Assembly (NCBI GenBank): GCA_027482985.1
Contig: JAIXVO010000536.1
Location: forward strand, 1-6,466
DNA length: 6,466 nt
Source of the DNA: Cyanobacteriota bacterium
Lineage (GTDB): Bacteria; Cyanobacteriota; Cyanobacteriia; Leptolyngbyales; Leptolyngbyaceae
Reading direction: 5' to 3'
Position 1 is the first letter of the stretch. Every line of letters begins with the position of its first letter. A program made the translations under genes and the position numbers. Under the pieces are notes generated by a model that was given only the letters and a program-made list of their open reading frames with translations, ran no database searches and was not told the origin of the DNA. Positions 1-5,241 of this stretch are shown here, piece by piece.

Positions 1-91
1 AGAGATGCCATTTGGCAACATCAATGTAAACGTTTTGGCCGATTTCGGCAGCGAGTGACTCGATCGCGCGGCTGGAACTGGTACTTGCCAT
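1..91 (-). CDS. DUF3181 family protein, N-terminal fragment (gene continues past window start)
   Basis: The minus-strand reading frame starts at ATG 91-89 and stays open for 30 codons to the window edge. The N-terminus begins MASTSSSRAIESLAAEIGQN and continues VYIDVAKWHL. The segment 'ESLAAEIG.NVYIDVAKWHLYL' is the characteristic start of the small (about 100 aa) cyanobacterial DUF3181 family, whose function is unknown. A GAGGG ribosome-binding motif at 103-99 lies about 7 nt upstream of the ATG and supports this start. The gene lies 21 bp downstream of the two-helix membrane protein gene on the same strand, so the two are probably cotranscribed. Only the first third or so is visible. The assignment rests on recall of the family signature, not on a search. 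Confidence 0.72.
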   Translation of the reverse strand, partial: MASTSSSRAIESLAAEIGQNVYIDVAKWHL

Positions 92-112
92 GGGATTACC
101 CTCAATGCGGCG

Positions 113-433
113 TTACTTCTGCGTACTGGAACCGAACCCTTTCCCACCCTGACTGGCTGTCGCAGGTGCCGGGGGCGCATAGTTGGCGATCGCAAACACA
201 TAGAGCGCATGCGCCACCAATACTGCCGCCCAGATCGTCGTAATCCAAGGCGTAAAGGGCAACCCACCGGGCACACTCGCCTCGGACGTGCGCTCACCCA
301 ACACGCGGAAAAACCAGAGGCCAGAATTCACTGCGGCAAAGCCAGCGACATGGGTGGCAAAAGTCATGCGGTCATCGAGACGGCGAAAATCGGGATCAGC
401 GCGATCGGGCTTACGAGACCAACGGGGAGGCAT
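113..433 (-). CDS. Small 2TM-domain membrane protein
   Basis: This 106-residue protein has a basic, Arg/Asp-rich N-terminus (about residues 1-22) and two predicted hydrophobic helices at about 24-46 and 62-86. They are joined by a short polar loop (GERTSEASVPGG), and a Pro/Ala/Gly-rich tail follows. The patterns 'H-x6-VNSGLWF' in helix 1 and 'W-x7-AHALYVF' in helix 2 match the layout of the 2TM domain (PF13239-like), found in small bacterial membrane proteins of unknown function. By the positive-inside rule the N-terminus is probably cytoplasmic, with both ends on the same side. The chosen ATG at 433 has no strong Shine-Dalgarno. The DUF3181 gene follows after 21 bp on the same strand. No enzymatic motif is visible. 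The membrane prediction is firm and the family name is by resemblance. Confidence 0.75.
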   Translation of the reverse strand: MPPRWSRKPDRADPDFRRLDDRMTFATHVAGFAAVNSGLWFFRVLGERTSEASVPGGLPFTPWITTIWAAVLVAHALYVFAIANYAPPAPATASQGGKGFGSSTQK

Positions 434-512
434 AACGGTTCAATCCAAGAAAGTTGTCTGCTTTAAAGGTATCGAATAACCGCCCCTTTCCGCAGTCTCC
501 TTGAGAAAGAGT

Positions 513-547
513 GAAGGCAGAGGGCAGGGGGCAGGGGGCAGAGGGCA
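513..547 (+). repeat. Short tandem heptamer array, 5 x GRRGGCA
   Basis: Five contiguous 7-bp units read GAAGGCA, GAGGGCA, GGGGGCA, GGGGGCA and GAGGGCA. This is the class of short tandemly repeated heptamers common in cyanobacterial intergenic DNA. It lies about 80 bp upstream of the 2TM gene start. An array of the complementary heptamer lies on the other side of the 110-bp inverted repeat (735-762). Confidence 0.85.
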
Positions 548-558
548 TTAAACATAAC

Positions 559-668
559 GGCGTTGCTGAATTCGGGAATGAAGCCATCCGATCCGCCCTC
601 ACCCTCACCCTCTCCCTGGGGAGAAGGGTTGGGGATGAGGGCAATTCATCCTGCTATTCAGCAACGCC
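559..668. mobile_element. MITE-like 110-bp nested inverted repeat
   Basis: The ends are a perfect 13-bp inverted repeat: GGCGTTGCTGAAT at 559-571 and ATTCAGCAACGCC at 656-668. Pairing resumes inward with ATGAA (578-582) against TTCAT (645-649). A second palindromic core follows: CCCTCA (596-601) pairs with TGAGGG (636-641), and TCTCCC (611-616) pairs with GGGAGA (619-624) around a TG loop. The element therefore folds almost end to end. It has no coding capacity, and I recall similar GGCGTTGCTGA termini at the ends of cyanobacterial insertion sequences and miniature elements. No exact target-site duplication directly abuts the ends; ATAAC occurs near both sides but at different distances. The core could also work as an RNA hairpin or terminator. 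Confidence 0.65.
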
Positions 669-709
669 AAAATAACCAAGGTCATCTGCAGGCGTGAAGG
701 GGCGTGGCA

Positions 710-730
710 ACCAGGCTACCAGGCTAGCCT
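710..730. repeat. Tandem ACCAGGCT pair running into palindrome AGGCTAGCCT
   Basis: ACCAGGCT is repeated directly at 710-717 and 718-725. The second copy forms the left half of a perfect 10-bp palindrome, AGGCTAGCCT, at 721-730. It lies 38 bp beyond the DUF4168 stop in the direction of transcription. There is no T-tract, so it is not called a terminator. Confidence 0.55.
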
Positions 731-734
731 CTCC

Positions 735-762
735 TACCTCCTGCCTCCTGCCTTCTGCCTTT
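735..762 (-). repeat. Short tandem heptamer array, 4 units, opposite orientation
   Basis: Four 7-bp units on the plus strand read TACCTCC, TGCCTCC, TGCCTTC and TGCCTTT, which are the reverse complement of the GRRGGCA unit at 513-547. The array begins 5 bp past the DUF4168 stop codon in that gene's direction. With the first array it forms an inverted pair enclosing the 110-bp element. Confidence 0.8.
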
Positions 763-767
763 CCCGG

Positions 768-1178
768 CTACCGAGGACATTCCTTCGGCTTCGAAGGTTG
801 CTGGCAGTAGCGGGTAATTTCGTTGAATTTGCCGATCGTCATGCCGTTGCGGGTGATGATGTCGCGGGAGGTGGCATCGAAGCGATCGCAGATGCGCTTG
901 ACGGGTTGCGGTAAGTTGCCTTGCGTACAGACACTATCCGGGACATTGCCGCCCATCAATTGTTTGACTTCGGCATAGTCTTGTAGCCGTTGGCGCTCAA
1001 TTTGGCGGGCGATGTTGGTATAAAGGGCCATGTCCGCCGGGGTTTGGGCGTGAGCGATGTCAGACAGCAGCAGACTCGCCCCTAAACTGAGTGCCGAGAG
1101 CATGCCCATCATCGGCAACAGGGTGACGCGACGAACAGAGGGAAACCGGGAAAACCAAACAGAAGAAGTTTTAATCAT
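768..1178 (-). CDS. Secreted DUF4168-domain protein
   Basis: This 136-residue protein has a clear signal peptide: a basic n-region (including RRV at 16-18), a hydrophobic core at about 19-39, and a likely cleavage AHA|QT after residue 44. The mature part is about 92 residues. Its helical 'YTNIARQIERQRLQDYAEVKQ' segment and C-terminal 'GMTIGKFNEIT' motif match DUF4168 (PF13767-like), a family common in cyanobacteria with no established function. All four cysteines (84, 97, 125, 134) lie in the exported part, so two disulfides are plausible in the periplasm; this is inference. The ATG at 1178 has no good Shine-Dalgarno. In-frame Met codons at residues 23, 24 and 26 would shorten the signal peptide. 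holA lies 61 bp upstream on the same strand, so readthrough or a private promoter are both possible. No terminator is obvious beyond the repeats. Confidence 0.8.
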   Translation of the reverse strand: MIKTSSVWFSRFPSVRRVTLLPMMGMLSALSLGASLLLSDIAHAQTPADMALYTNIARQIERQRLQDYAEVKQLMGGNVPDSVCTQGNLPQPVKRICDRFDATSRDIITRNGMTIGKFNEITRYCQQPSKPKECPR

Positions 1179-1239
1179 GGTTGCGTATCTGATGCTGATC
1201 GAAATAGCACATCAAAGGTCATACAAGTTGTGAATTATT

Positions 1240-2253
1240 TTAAGGGTGATAAGTTCCAGGAAATCCGGAGTTGTTACGGCACACTTCACACAATTCCACC
1301 ACTTTGGTCTGGAGACTGATCAAATCATCGGCACCCCGCTTCAAACTGGCTTCCAACTCTAGCAGAAGTGGTAAAGTTTGCAACAGCGAATTTAAAGATA
1401 GGCTACGCACTTCCGGCTTCAGAAAATACAGCCGTTTGGGATTGCCAATTTCCGCTGCCTGGGCGATCGCCGTCTCATCCCGTTCCCCCGCCTCCAGCAT
1501 CACCTTAATCCACAACCAGGTGCGAAACTGCCCCACCAAACTGCTGACAATCCGTAGTGCAGGCTCATTCTGACGCAATAACTCAGCCACTAGTTCCAGG
1601 GCTTCCCCGGTCTGCCCAGTGCGAATCGCTGTCCCTAATTTGAACGAACTCTGGGTCGTCGCCATGACCAGATTCGCTACATCCTCGGCAGTCAGCGATC
1701 GCTGGGTCGCACCCGCATACAACCGCAGTTTTTCCAGTTCGGTATGTAAGCGGCGGGTATCACTGCCGATCGCCTCCACCAACACCGTGATCGCGTCTGG
1801 AGTCAGTTTAACGCCAGCGGTTTGGGCAGTTTGCTGGACTTTTTGGGCAATCAGATCCGTTTTCCAGGGGTCGATCAGCGAAAAATCCCGCACCTCAGCA
1901 TACTTTTGCAGCAACTTGGTGGACTTGAGCCGACTGTCGGGCTTGCTGCTGGTGGTGAACAGGAGCGTGGTCGTGTCGGGCAAAACGGGTAGCGTGCGTT
2001 CTAACTCGGTTAATTGCTCCTCTGGGCAGCGCTGGCAAACGGTGGCATTGACCAACCATACCAACCTGCCTCCCGCGCCAAACGGTGGTGTCATTGCCTG
2101 GTTCAAGGCTTGCGTCAGAGCTTCTGGCTGGTCGGCGGTGATTTTGTCGAAATTAAAACTTTCCCAGTCGGAATTGAGCACCTGGGTGCGGAGTGCCGCT
2201 GTCGCCTGGGCGATCGCGAAGTCATCACTGCCCCAAAATAAATAAATTGGCAT
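1240..2253 (-). CDS. holA: DNA polymerase III subunit delta
   Basis: This is the delta subunit of the clamp-loader complex, which opens the sliding clamp during chromosome replication. The 337-residue protein is a normal length for the family (about 330-345). It starts MPIYLFWGSDDF, the usual N-terminal strand and turn of the AAA+-like domain (about 1-130). A small helical domain follows, with the conserved 'GSDTRRLHTELEKLRLYAG' segment at 163-181. The C-terminal collar domain (about 205-325) includes 'LVGQFRTWLWIK' (239-250) and 'LEASLKRGADD' (300-310). Delta proteins naturally lack a working Walker A motif, and none is seen. The ATG at 2253 is chosen because AGGAGG sits four bases upstream (2263-2258). 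An in-frame TTG at 2277 would add eight residues but lies upstream of that site and lacks its own. Confidence 0.93.
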   Translation of the reverse strand: MPIYLFWGSDDFAIAQATAALRTQVLNSDWESFNFDKITADQPEALTQALNQAMTPPFGAGGRLVWLVNATVCQRCPEEQLTELERTLPVLPDTTTLLFTTSSKPDSRLKSTKLLQKYAEVRDFSLIDPWKTDLIAQKVQQTAQTAGVKLTPDAITVLVEAIGSDTRRLHTELEKLRLYAGATQRSLTAEDVANLVMATTQSSFKLGTAIRTGQTGEALELVAELLRQNEPALRIVSSLVGQFRTWLWIKVMLEAGERDETAIAQAAEIGNPKRLYFLKPEVRSLSLNSLLQTLPLLLELEASLKRGADDLISLQTKVVELCEVCRNNSGFPGTYHP

Positions 2254-2257
2254 TACG

Positions 2258-2263
2258 CCTCCT
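2258..2263 (-). promoter_or_regulatory. Ribosome-binding site of holA
   Basis: The minus-strand sequence reads AGGAGG, then CGTA, then ATG. This near-perfect Shine-Dalgarno fixes the holA start at 2253 instead of the upstream TTG at 2277. Confidence 0.75.
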
Positions 2264-2294
2264 GCCTGCCCCAGCAAATTGCTCGCTTGCAGCC

Positions 2295-2300
2295 ATTGTA
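2295..2300 (-). promoter_or_regulatory. Candidate -10 box for holA
   Basis: The minus strand reads TACAAT, one mismatch from TATAAT, about 42 nt upstream of the holA start. The region 16-18 bp further upstream (TCTGCC/GTCTGC/AGTCTG) does not resemble TTGACA, so this is only a candidate. Confidence 0.3.
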
Positions 2301-2365
2301 GAGGGTGACAGATCCTGGCAGACTGAAGACAGCAATTTTACGACGGGGATCGGTAAATGCTCCAC

Positions 2366-2439
2366 TATAAGGCTTGATCCCCAATTTGTTATGGTGTGAA
2401 GATGCGCATCGCCTAAACATCCGGTCGCGGGCATAGAAT
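2366..2439 (+). promoter_or_regulatory. Candidate promoter region of the DUF1868-cobH-cobL operon
   Basis: The plus strand carries TATAAG at 2366-2371 and TAGAAT at 2434-2439, both resembling -10 boxes; neither has a good -35 at the right spacing. A perfect 10-bp palindrome, GATGCGCATC (2401-2410), lies between them and could be an operator. I saw no cobalamin-riboswitch features (B12-box-like conserved core and long structured leader) in the 209-bp divergent region, though only by eye. Confidence 0.25.
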
Positions 2440-2468
2440 GAATTAATCTACCTAAGAGGTATTTGAGC

Positions 2469-3254
2469 TTGGACGAGAACTTTCAGACTTACCTGAATCG
2501 CGCAATGCGGATGACATTGCCGGAGACGTATCGCACGCAGGTACAACATATTCAGGAATCCCCCAAATATGAGCTGGACTCCACCGCTGGCTTGAAGGCC
2601 GTCCCCTTTCCCGGCTACACCATCATCACGCCCCCCGGAGCGGACGACGATGCCGCCAATCAACCTTTATTCTCGGCGCTGGAACAAGTTCAGAAGCAAC
2701 TGGTGGATCACCTGGGTCGTGATTTGTTTGCCTTGCTGCCGCCCTCCAGCTTGCACGTTACCCTGGCCGATTTAATTTGGGATAGCGCCTATCGGCATGC
2801 CGCCGCAGACCCGAATTTTGAGCCGAACTTGCGCGATCGCCTGCACCAAATCTTTCAAGTCTGTGCCCCGATTCACGAACAAAAGCCGATTCTGTTCCAA
2901 GCTCTCGGCTTTATGGTGATGACACGAGCGATCGCCATTTGTCTCGCTCCGACCGATGAATATTCCTACGATCGCATCCTCAAGTTCCGCCGCACCATCT
3001 ACCAAAATTCCGATTTGATGGGGTTGGGCATTGAGCAGCAATACTATTTCACCCCCCACATTACCCTCGGCTACTTTGGGACGGCTCCCAGCGAGGAGCA
3101 ACGGCTCAAACTGGGAGAATTCTTTATTGAGTTGAATCAACAGTGGTTGGATCAAGAACCCCAGTTGTATTCCGTCACCCGCGCCGAGTTGCGCAAATTT
3201 GATGATATGACTCGCTACTACCGGGAACCGGATTGGGCGGTGTTTGAATTTTGA
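2469..3254 (+). CDS. DUF1868 protein, 2H phosphoesterase superfamily
   Basis: The family role is unknown. The fold class includes RNA ligase/cyclic phosphodiesterase enzymes acting on 2',3'-cyclic phosphates and related nucleotides. Two H-x-[TS] catalytic motifs are visible: 'LHVTLADL' (His about 96) and 'PHITLGYF' (His about 197), about 100 residues apart. The C-terminal 'ELRKFDDMTRYYREPDW' segment is, from memory, strongly conserved in cyanobacterial DUF1868 proteins. There is no signal peptide or membrane segment, so it is probably cytoplasmic. No ATG lies near the start. TTG at 2469 gives a 261-residue protein beginning MDENFQTYLNRA, and GAGG (2456-2459) is nine bases upstream. TTG at 2463 (two residues longer) is only three bases from that motif. 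The 3' end overlaps cobH by four bases, suggesting an operon with B12 genes. Its substrate cannot be inferred from sequence. Confidence 0.82.
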   Translation: MDENFQTYLNRAMRMTLPETYRTQVQHIQESPKYELDSTAGLKAVPFPGYTIITPPGADDDAANQPLFSALEQVQKQLVDHLGRDLFALLPPSSLHVTLADLIWDSAYRHAAADPNFEPNLRDRLHQIFQVCAPIHEQKPILFQALGFMVMTRAIAICLAPTDEYSYDRILKFRRTIYQNSDLMGLGIEQQYYFTPHITLGYFGTAPSEEQRLKLGEFFIELNQQWLDQEPQLYSVTRAELRKFDDMTRYYREPDWAVFEF

Positions 3255-3904
3255 CCCAGCCTCCTCGTGACATCGAACCGCGCACCTGGGCAGCGCATCC
3301 CATTATGGTGCAGAGTTTTGCGGTGATTGATCAGGAAATTGGGGCGCATGGCTTCTCTCCTGCCGAGTATGCGATCGCGCGACGGGTGATTCACAGTACT
3401 GCCGATTTTGAGTTTCGGGACTTGTTACGCTTCAGTCCGGGGGCGATCGCGGGCGCAATCCGAGCACTCCAGCAAGGGGTGCCGATTGTGACCGATGTCA
3501 ACATGGTGAAACAGGGCATCCTCAGCGTCGTGGCTCAGACGTTTCGGAATCCGGTGATCAGTGCGATTGATCAGGCAACCGTCGCAGCACCAGGGCAAAC
3601 TCGCACCGAAACGGGACTCTTGGCTTGTTTGGCACAGTACCCAGAAGCGATTTATGCGATTGGCAATGCCCCCACCGCGTTACTGGCTCTGTGTGCCTGG
3701 GTGCAAGGGCGATCGCCGGCTGAACCGCGTCCGGCGTTGGTGATTGGGGCACCTGTGGGGTTTATTGCCGTGGTGGAGTCGAAACTAGCGCTAACCCAAA
3801 CCGATCTGCCGCAAATTCGGGTGGAGGGACGCAAGGGGGGATCGCCTGTCGCTGCCGCGATCATCAATGCCCTCCTGGTGCTGGCCTGGGAACAGGGTGG
3901 TTGA
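3251..3904 (+). CDS. cobH: Precorrin-8X / cobalt-precorrin-8 methylmutase
   Basis: CobH/CbiC moves the methyl group from C11 to C12 of the corrin ring, giving hydrogenobyrinate or cobyrinate in B12 synthesis. The 217-residue length is typical of the family. Conserved features are 'RRVIHSTADFEF' (44-55) with the expected catalytic His48, 'LLRFSPGAI' (58-66), 'TDVNMVKQGI' (81-90), 'GNAPTAL' (138-144), 'GAPVGF' (166-171), and 'GRKGGSPVAAAIINAL' (193-208). The start is TTG at 3251, inside TTGA, where the last three bases are the stop of the preceding gene. This arrangement suggests translational coupling. The first ATG (residue 19) would remove part of the conserved N-terminal 'HPIMVQSFAVID' segment, so it is less likely. 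The enzyme is cytosolic. Cobalt timing (aerobic or anaerobic route) cannot be decided from this gene. Confidence 0.93.
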   Translation: MTQPPRDIEPRTWAAHPIMVQSFAVIDQEIGAHGFSPAEYAIARRVIHSTADFEFRDLLRFSPGAIAGAIRALQQGVPIVTDVNMVKQGILSVVAQTFRNPVISAIDQATVAAPGQTRTETGLLACLAQYPEAIYAIGNAPTALLALCAWVQGRSPAEPRPALVIGAPVGFIAVVESKLALTQTDLPQIRVEGRKGGSPVAAAIINALLVLAWEQGG

Positions 3905-3907
3905 ACC

Positions 3908-5185
3908 ATGTCCTGCATTCATGTCGTCGGGGTGGGATTAGCCGGGGAGCGTGACCTCACTGCCGCGAGTCAAGCCTTACTTGCTGCCGCCACGTTACTG
4001 GTGGGGAGTGAGCGGCAACTCAGTTATTTTCCAGCCGTAGCCGCAGAGCGCGTGGTGTGTGGTGATTTGCATGGCGCGATCGCCCAGATTAAAGCCCATG
4101 TTGCCTGCCAGCCATCACCGCTCGTCGTGGTGCTGACCTCCGGCGATCCTTTACTTTTTGGCTTAGGACGACTCTTATTGCAGTCATTTCCGGCGGAACA
4201 ACTGACCTTTCATCCCCACGTCAGTTCGATTCAACTGGCCTTTAGTCGCGCCAAAATTCCCTGGCAGGAGGCCAAACTGATCAGCGCCCACGGGCGATCT
4301 CTGGATGAGTTGATCACCGCTTTGCAACAGGGCACCCCAACGCTGGCAGTGCTGACTGACCCGACCCACACTCCTGCCGCGATCGCCCAACTGCTACTGG
4401 CATTGGAATTACCCACGACTTATCAAATCTGGGTCTGCGAGAACCTGGGGGGTGCGGATGAACGCGTTGTAACCACGACCAGTGAGCGATCGCAGTTAGC
4501 AACATTGGCACAACAAACTTTTGCGCCGTTAAATGTCGTTGTGTGGCAGCGGTTAGAGGCTCACAGCGCGATCGATCTGGCCACCCTGCCTGTCATCGGC
4601 ATTCCCGATCACGCTTTCCTCAGCTTTCCCGATCGCCCCGGCTTGATGACCAAGCGCGAAGTCAGAACCTTAGCCCTAGCCGAATTAGCCCTGCAACCGG
4701 GACAGACCATCTGGGACATTGGTGCAGGCACGGGGTCTGTCTCGGTGGAGATGGCGCGACTGTGCCCGACGGCTAGCGTGTACGCGATCGAAAAAACAGC
4801 GATCGGGATTGCCTTAATTCAACAAAATTGCCAGCGGTTTCAGGTCGCCAACGTGCAAGCGGTGTCTGGATCAGCCCCGGATGCCCTGCGATCGCTCCCT
4901 CCTCCCGATCGCATCTTTATTGGGGGGAGCGGGGGGCAGATTGCCGAAATTTTGACGCTGTGTGGCGATCGCTTAAATTTGGATGGCCGCATCGTGCTGG
5001 CGTTGGCGACCCTCGACCATCTGACGACAACCCTAACCTGGCTCCAAGCTCCTACCCAACAGTCACGCTGGCACCATCACCTGCTGCAAGTCCACCTGTC
5101 GCGATCGCTCCCCATTGCCAACCTGACCCGCTGGGCACCCTTGAATCCTGTCACGTTGGTCACGTTACTGAGTCGGCCAATTTGA
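3908..5185 (+). CDS. cobL: Precorrin-6Y C5,15-methyltransferase (decarboxylating), CbiE-CbiT fusion
   Basis: CobL uses S-adenosylmethionine to methylate C5 and C15 of the corrin precursor and removes the C12 acetate carboxyl. The product, precorrin-8, is the substrate of CobH encoded just upstream. The 425-residue protein contains two domains. The CbiE-like tetrapyrrole methylase spans about 1-215, with 'GVGLAG' (8-13), 'GSERQL' (33-38), 'TSGDPLLFGLG' (77-87) and 'SAHGR' (126-130). The CbiT-like Rossmann methyltransferase spans about 235-425, with 'DIGAGTGSVSVE' (270-281, the SAM loop), an acidic motif-II residue in 'AIEK' (293-296), and 'GGSGG' (339-343). Length and order match the fused cyanobacterial and proteobacterial CobL. 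ATG at 3908 lies three bases after the cobH stop, with only a weak purine-rich site (AGGGTGG) upstream. Confidence 0.93.
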   Translation: MSCIHVVGVGLAGERDLTAASQALLAAATLLVGSERQLSYFPAVAAERVVCGDLHGAIAQIKAHVACQPSPLVVVLTSGDPLLFGLGRLLLQSFPAEQLTFHPHVSSIQLAFSRAKIPWQEAKLISAHGRSLDELITALQQGTPTLAVLTDPTHTPAAIAQLLLALELPTTYQIWVCENLGGADERVVTTTSERSQLATLAQQTFAPLNVVVWQRLEAHSAIDLATLPVIGIPDHAFLSFPDRPGLMTKREVRTLALAELALQPGQTIWDIGAGTGSVSVEMARLCPTASVYAIEKTAIGIALIQQNCQRFQVANVQAVSGSAPDALRSLPPPDRIFIGGSGGQIAEILTLCGDRLNLDGRIVLALATLDHLTTTLTWLQAPTQQSRWHHHLLQVHLSRSLPIANLTRWAPLNPVTLVTLLSRPI

Positions 5186-5241
5186 CGCGCCTCTGCCACG
5201 TGACCCATCGCCATAGGTAGCTTGTTCATGCAGCGGCAGTC
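5186..5241. other. Short convergent spacer between cobL and ugd
   Basis: These 56 bp separate two genes that converge. I looked for a bidirectional terminator. The only pairing noticed is a short CTGCC/GGCAG match with a long loop and no T-tract, so no terminator is called. Confidence 0.5.

Larger units (their letters stand above)
434..767. other. Repeat-filled intergenic spacer
   Basis: This 334-bp stretch lies between the DUF4168 stop and the start of the 2TM gene, both on the minus strand. I see no gene in it. A 77-codon minus-strand frame (644-411) covers the repeats and runs into the 2TM gene in another frame, and it looks like translated repeat. The contents are a five-unit GRRGGCA array (513-547), a 110-bp nested inverted repeat (559-668), a tandem ACCAGGCT pair with a palindrome (710-730), and a four-unit array of the complementary heptamer (735-762). 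The 2TM promoter should lie at about 434-510 or inside the repeats, but I could not identify a convincing -35/-10 pair. Confidence 0.8.

Noticed and set aside
596..641. C-rich/G-rich hairpin as an intrinsic terminator for DUF4168
   Set aside because: It can fold, but no T-tract follows in either direction. It is better explained as the core of the MITE-like element, though a terminator role is not excluded.
411..644. 77-codon minus-strand frame in the spacer
   Set aside because: It is made of the 110-bp inverted repeat and the heptamer array read in frame, and its 3' end overlaps the 2TM gene in a different frame. It has low-complexity composition and no ribosome-binding site.
1619..2245. 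208-codon plus-strand frame opposite holA
   Set aside because: It lies wholly antisense to the well-supported holA gene. The protein is Ser/Val/Trp-rich without any recognisable motif, as expected for a shadow frame.
2253..2277. Longer holA product starting at TTG 2277
   Set aside because: A strong AGGAGG lies between the two candidates and serves the ATG at 2253. The extra eight residues precede the usual MPIYLFWG start.
2254..2462. Possible cobalamin riboswitch before the cob operon
   Set aside because: No B12-box-like core or recognisable multi-helix leader was seen by eye. The region also has to hold two divergent promoters in about 209 bp. A covariance-model search would settle it.
2772..3155. 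127-codon minus-strand frame opposite the DUF1868 gene
   Set aside because: The opposite strand carries both catalytic H-x-T motifs and a conserved C-terminus. The antisense frame has no motif or start signal.
4828..5220. 130-codon plus-strand frame overlapping the 3' part of cobL
   Set aside because: It is out of frame inside the conserved CbiT domain, rich in Pro/Ser/Arg, with no family features.
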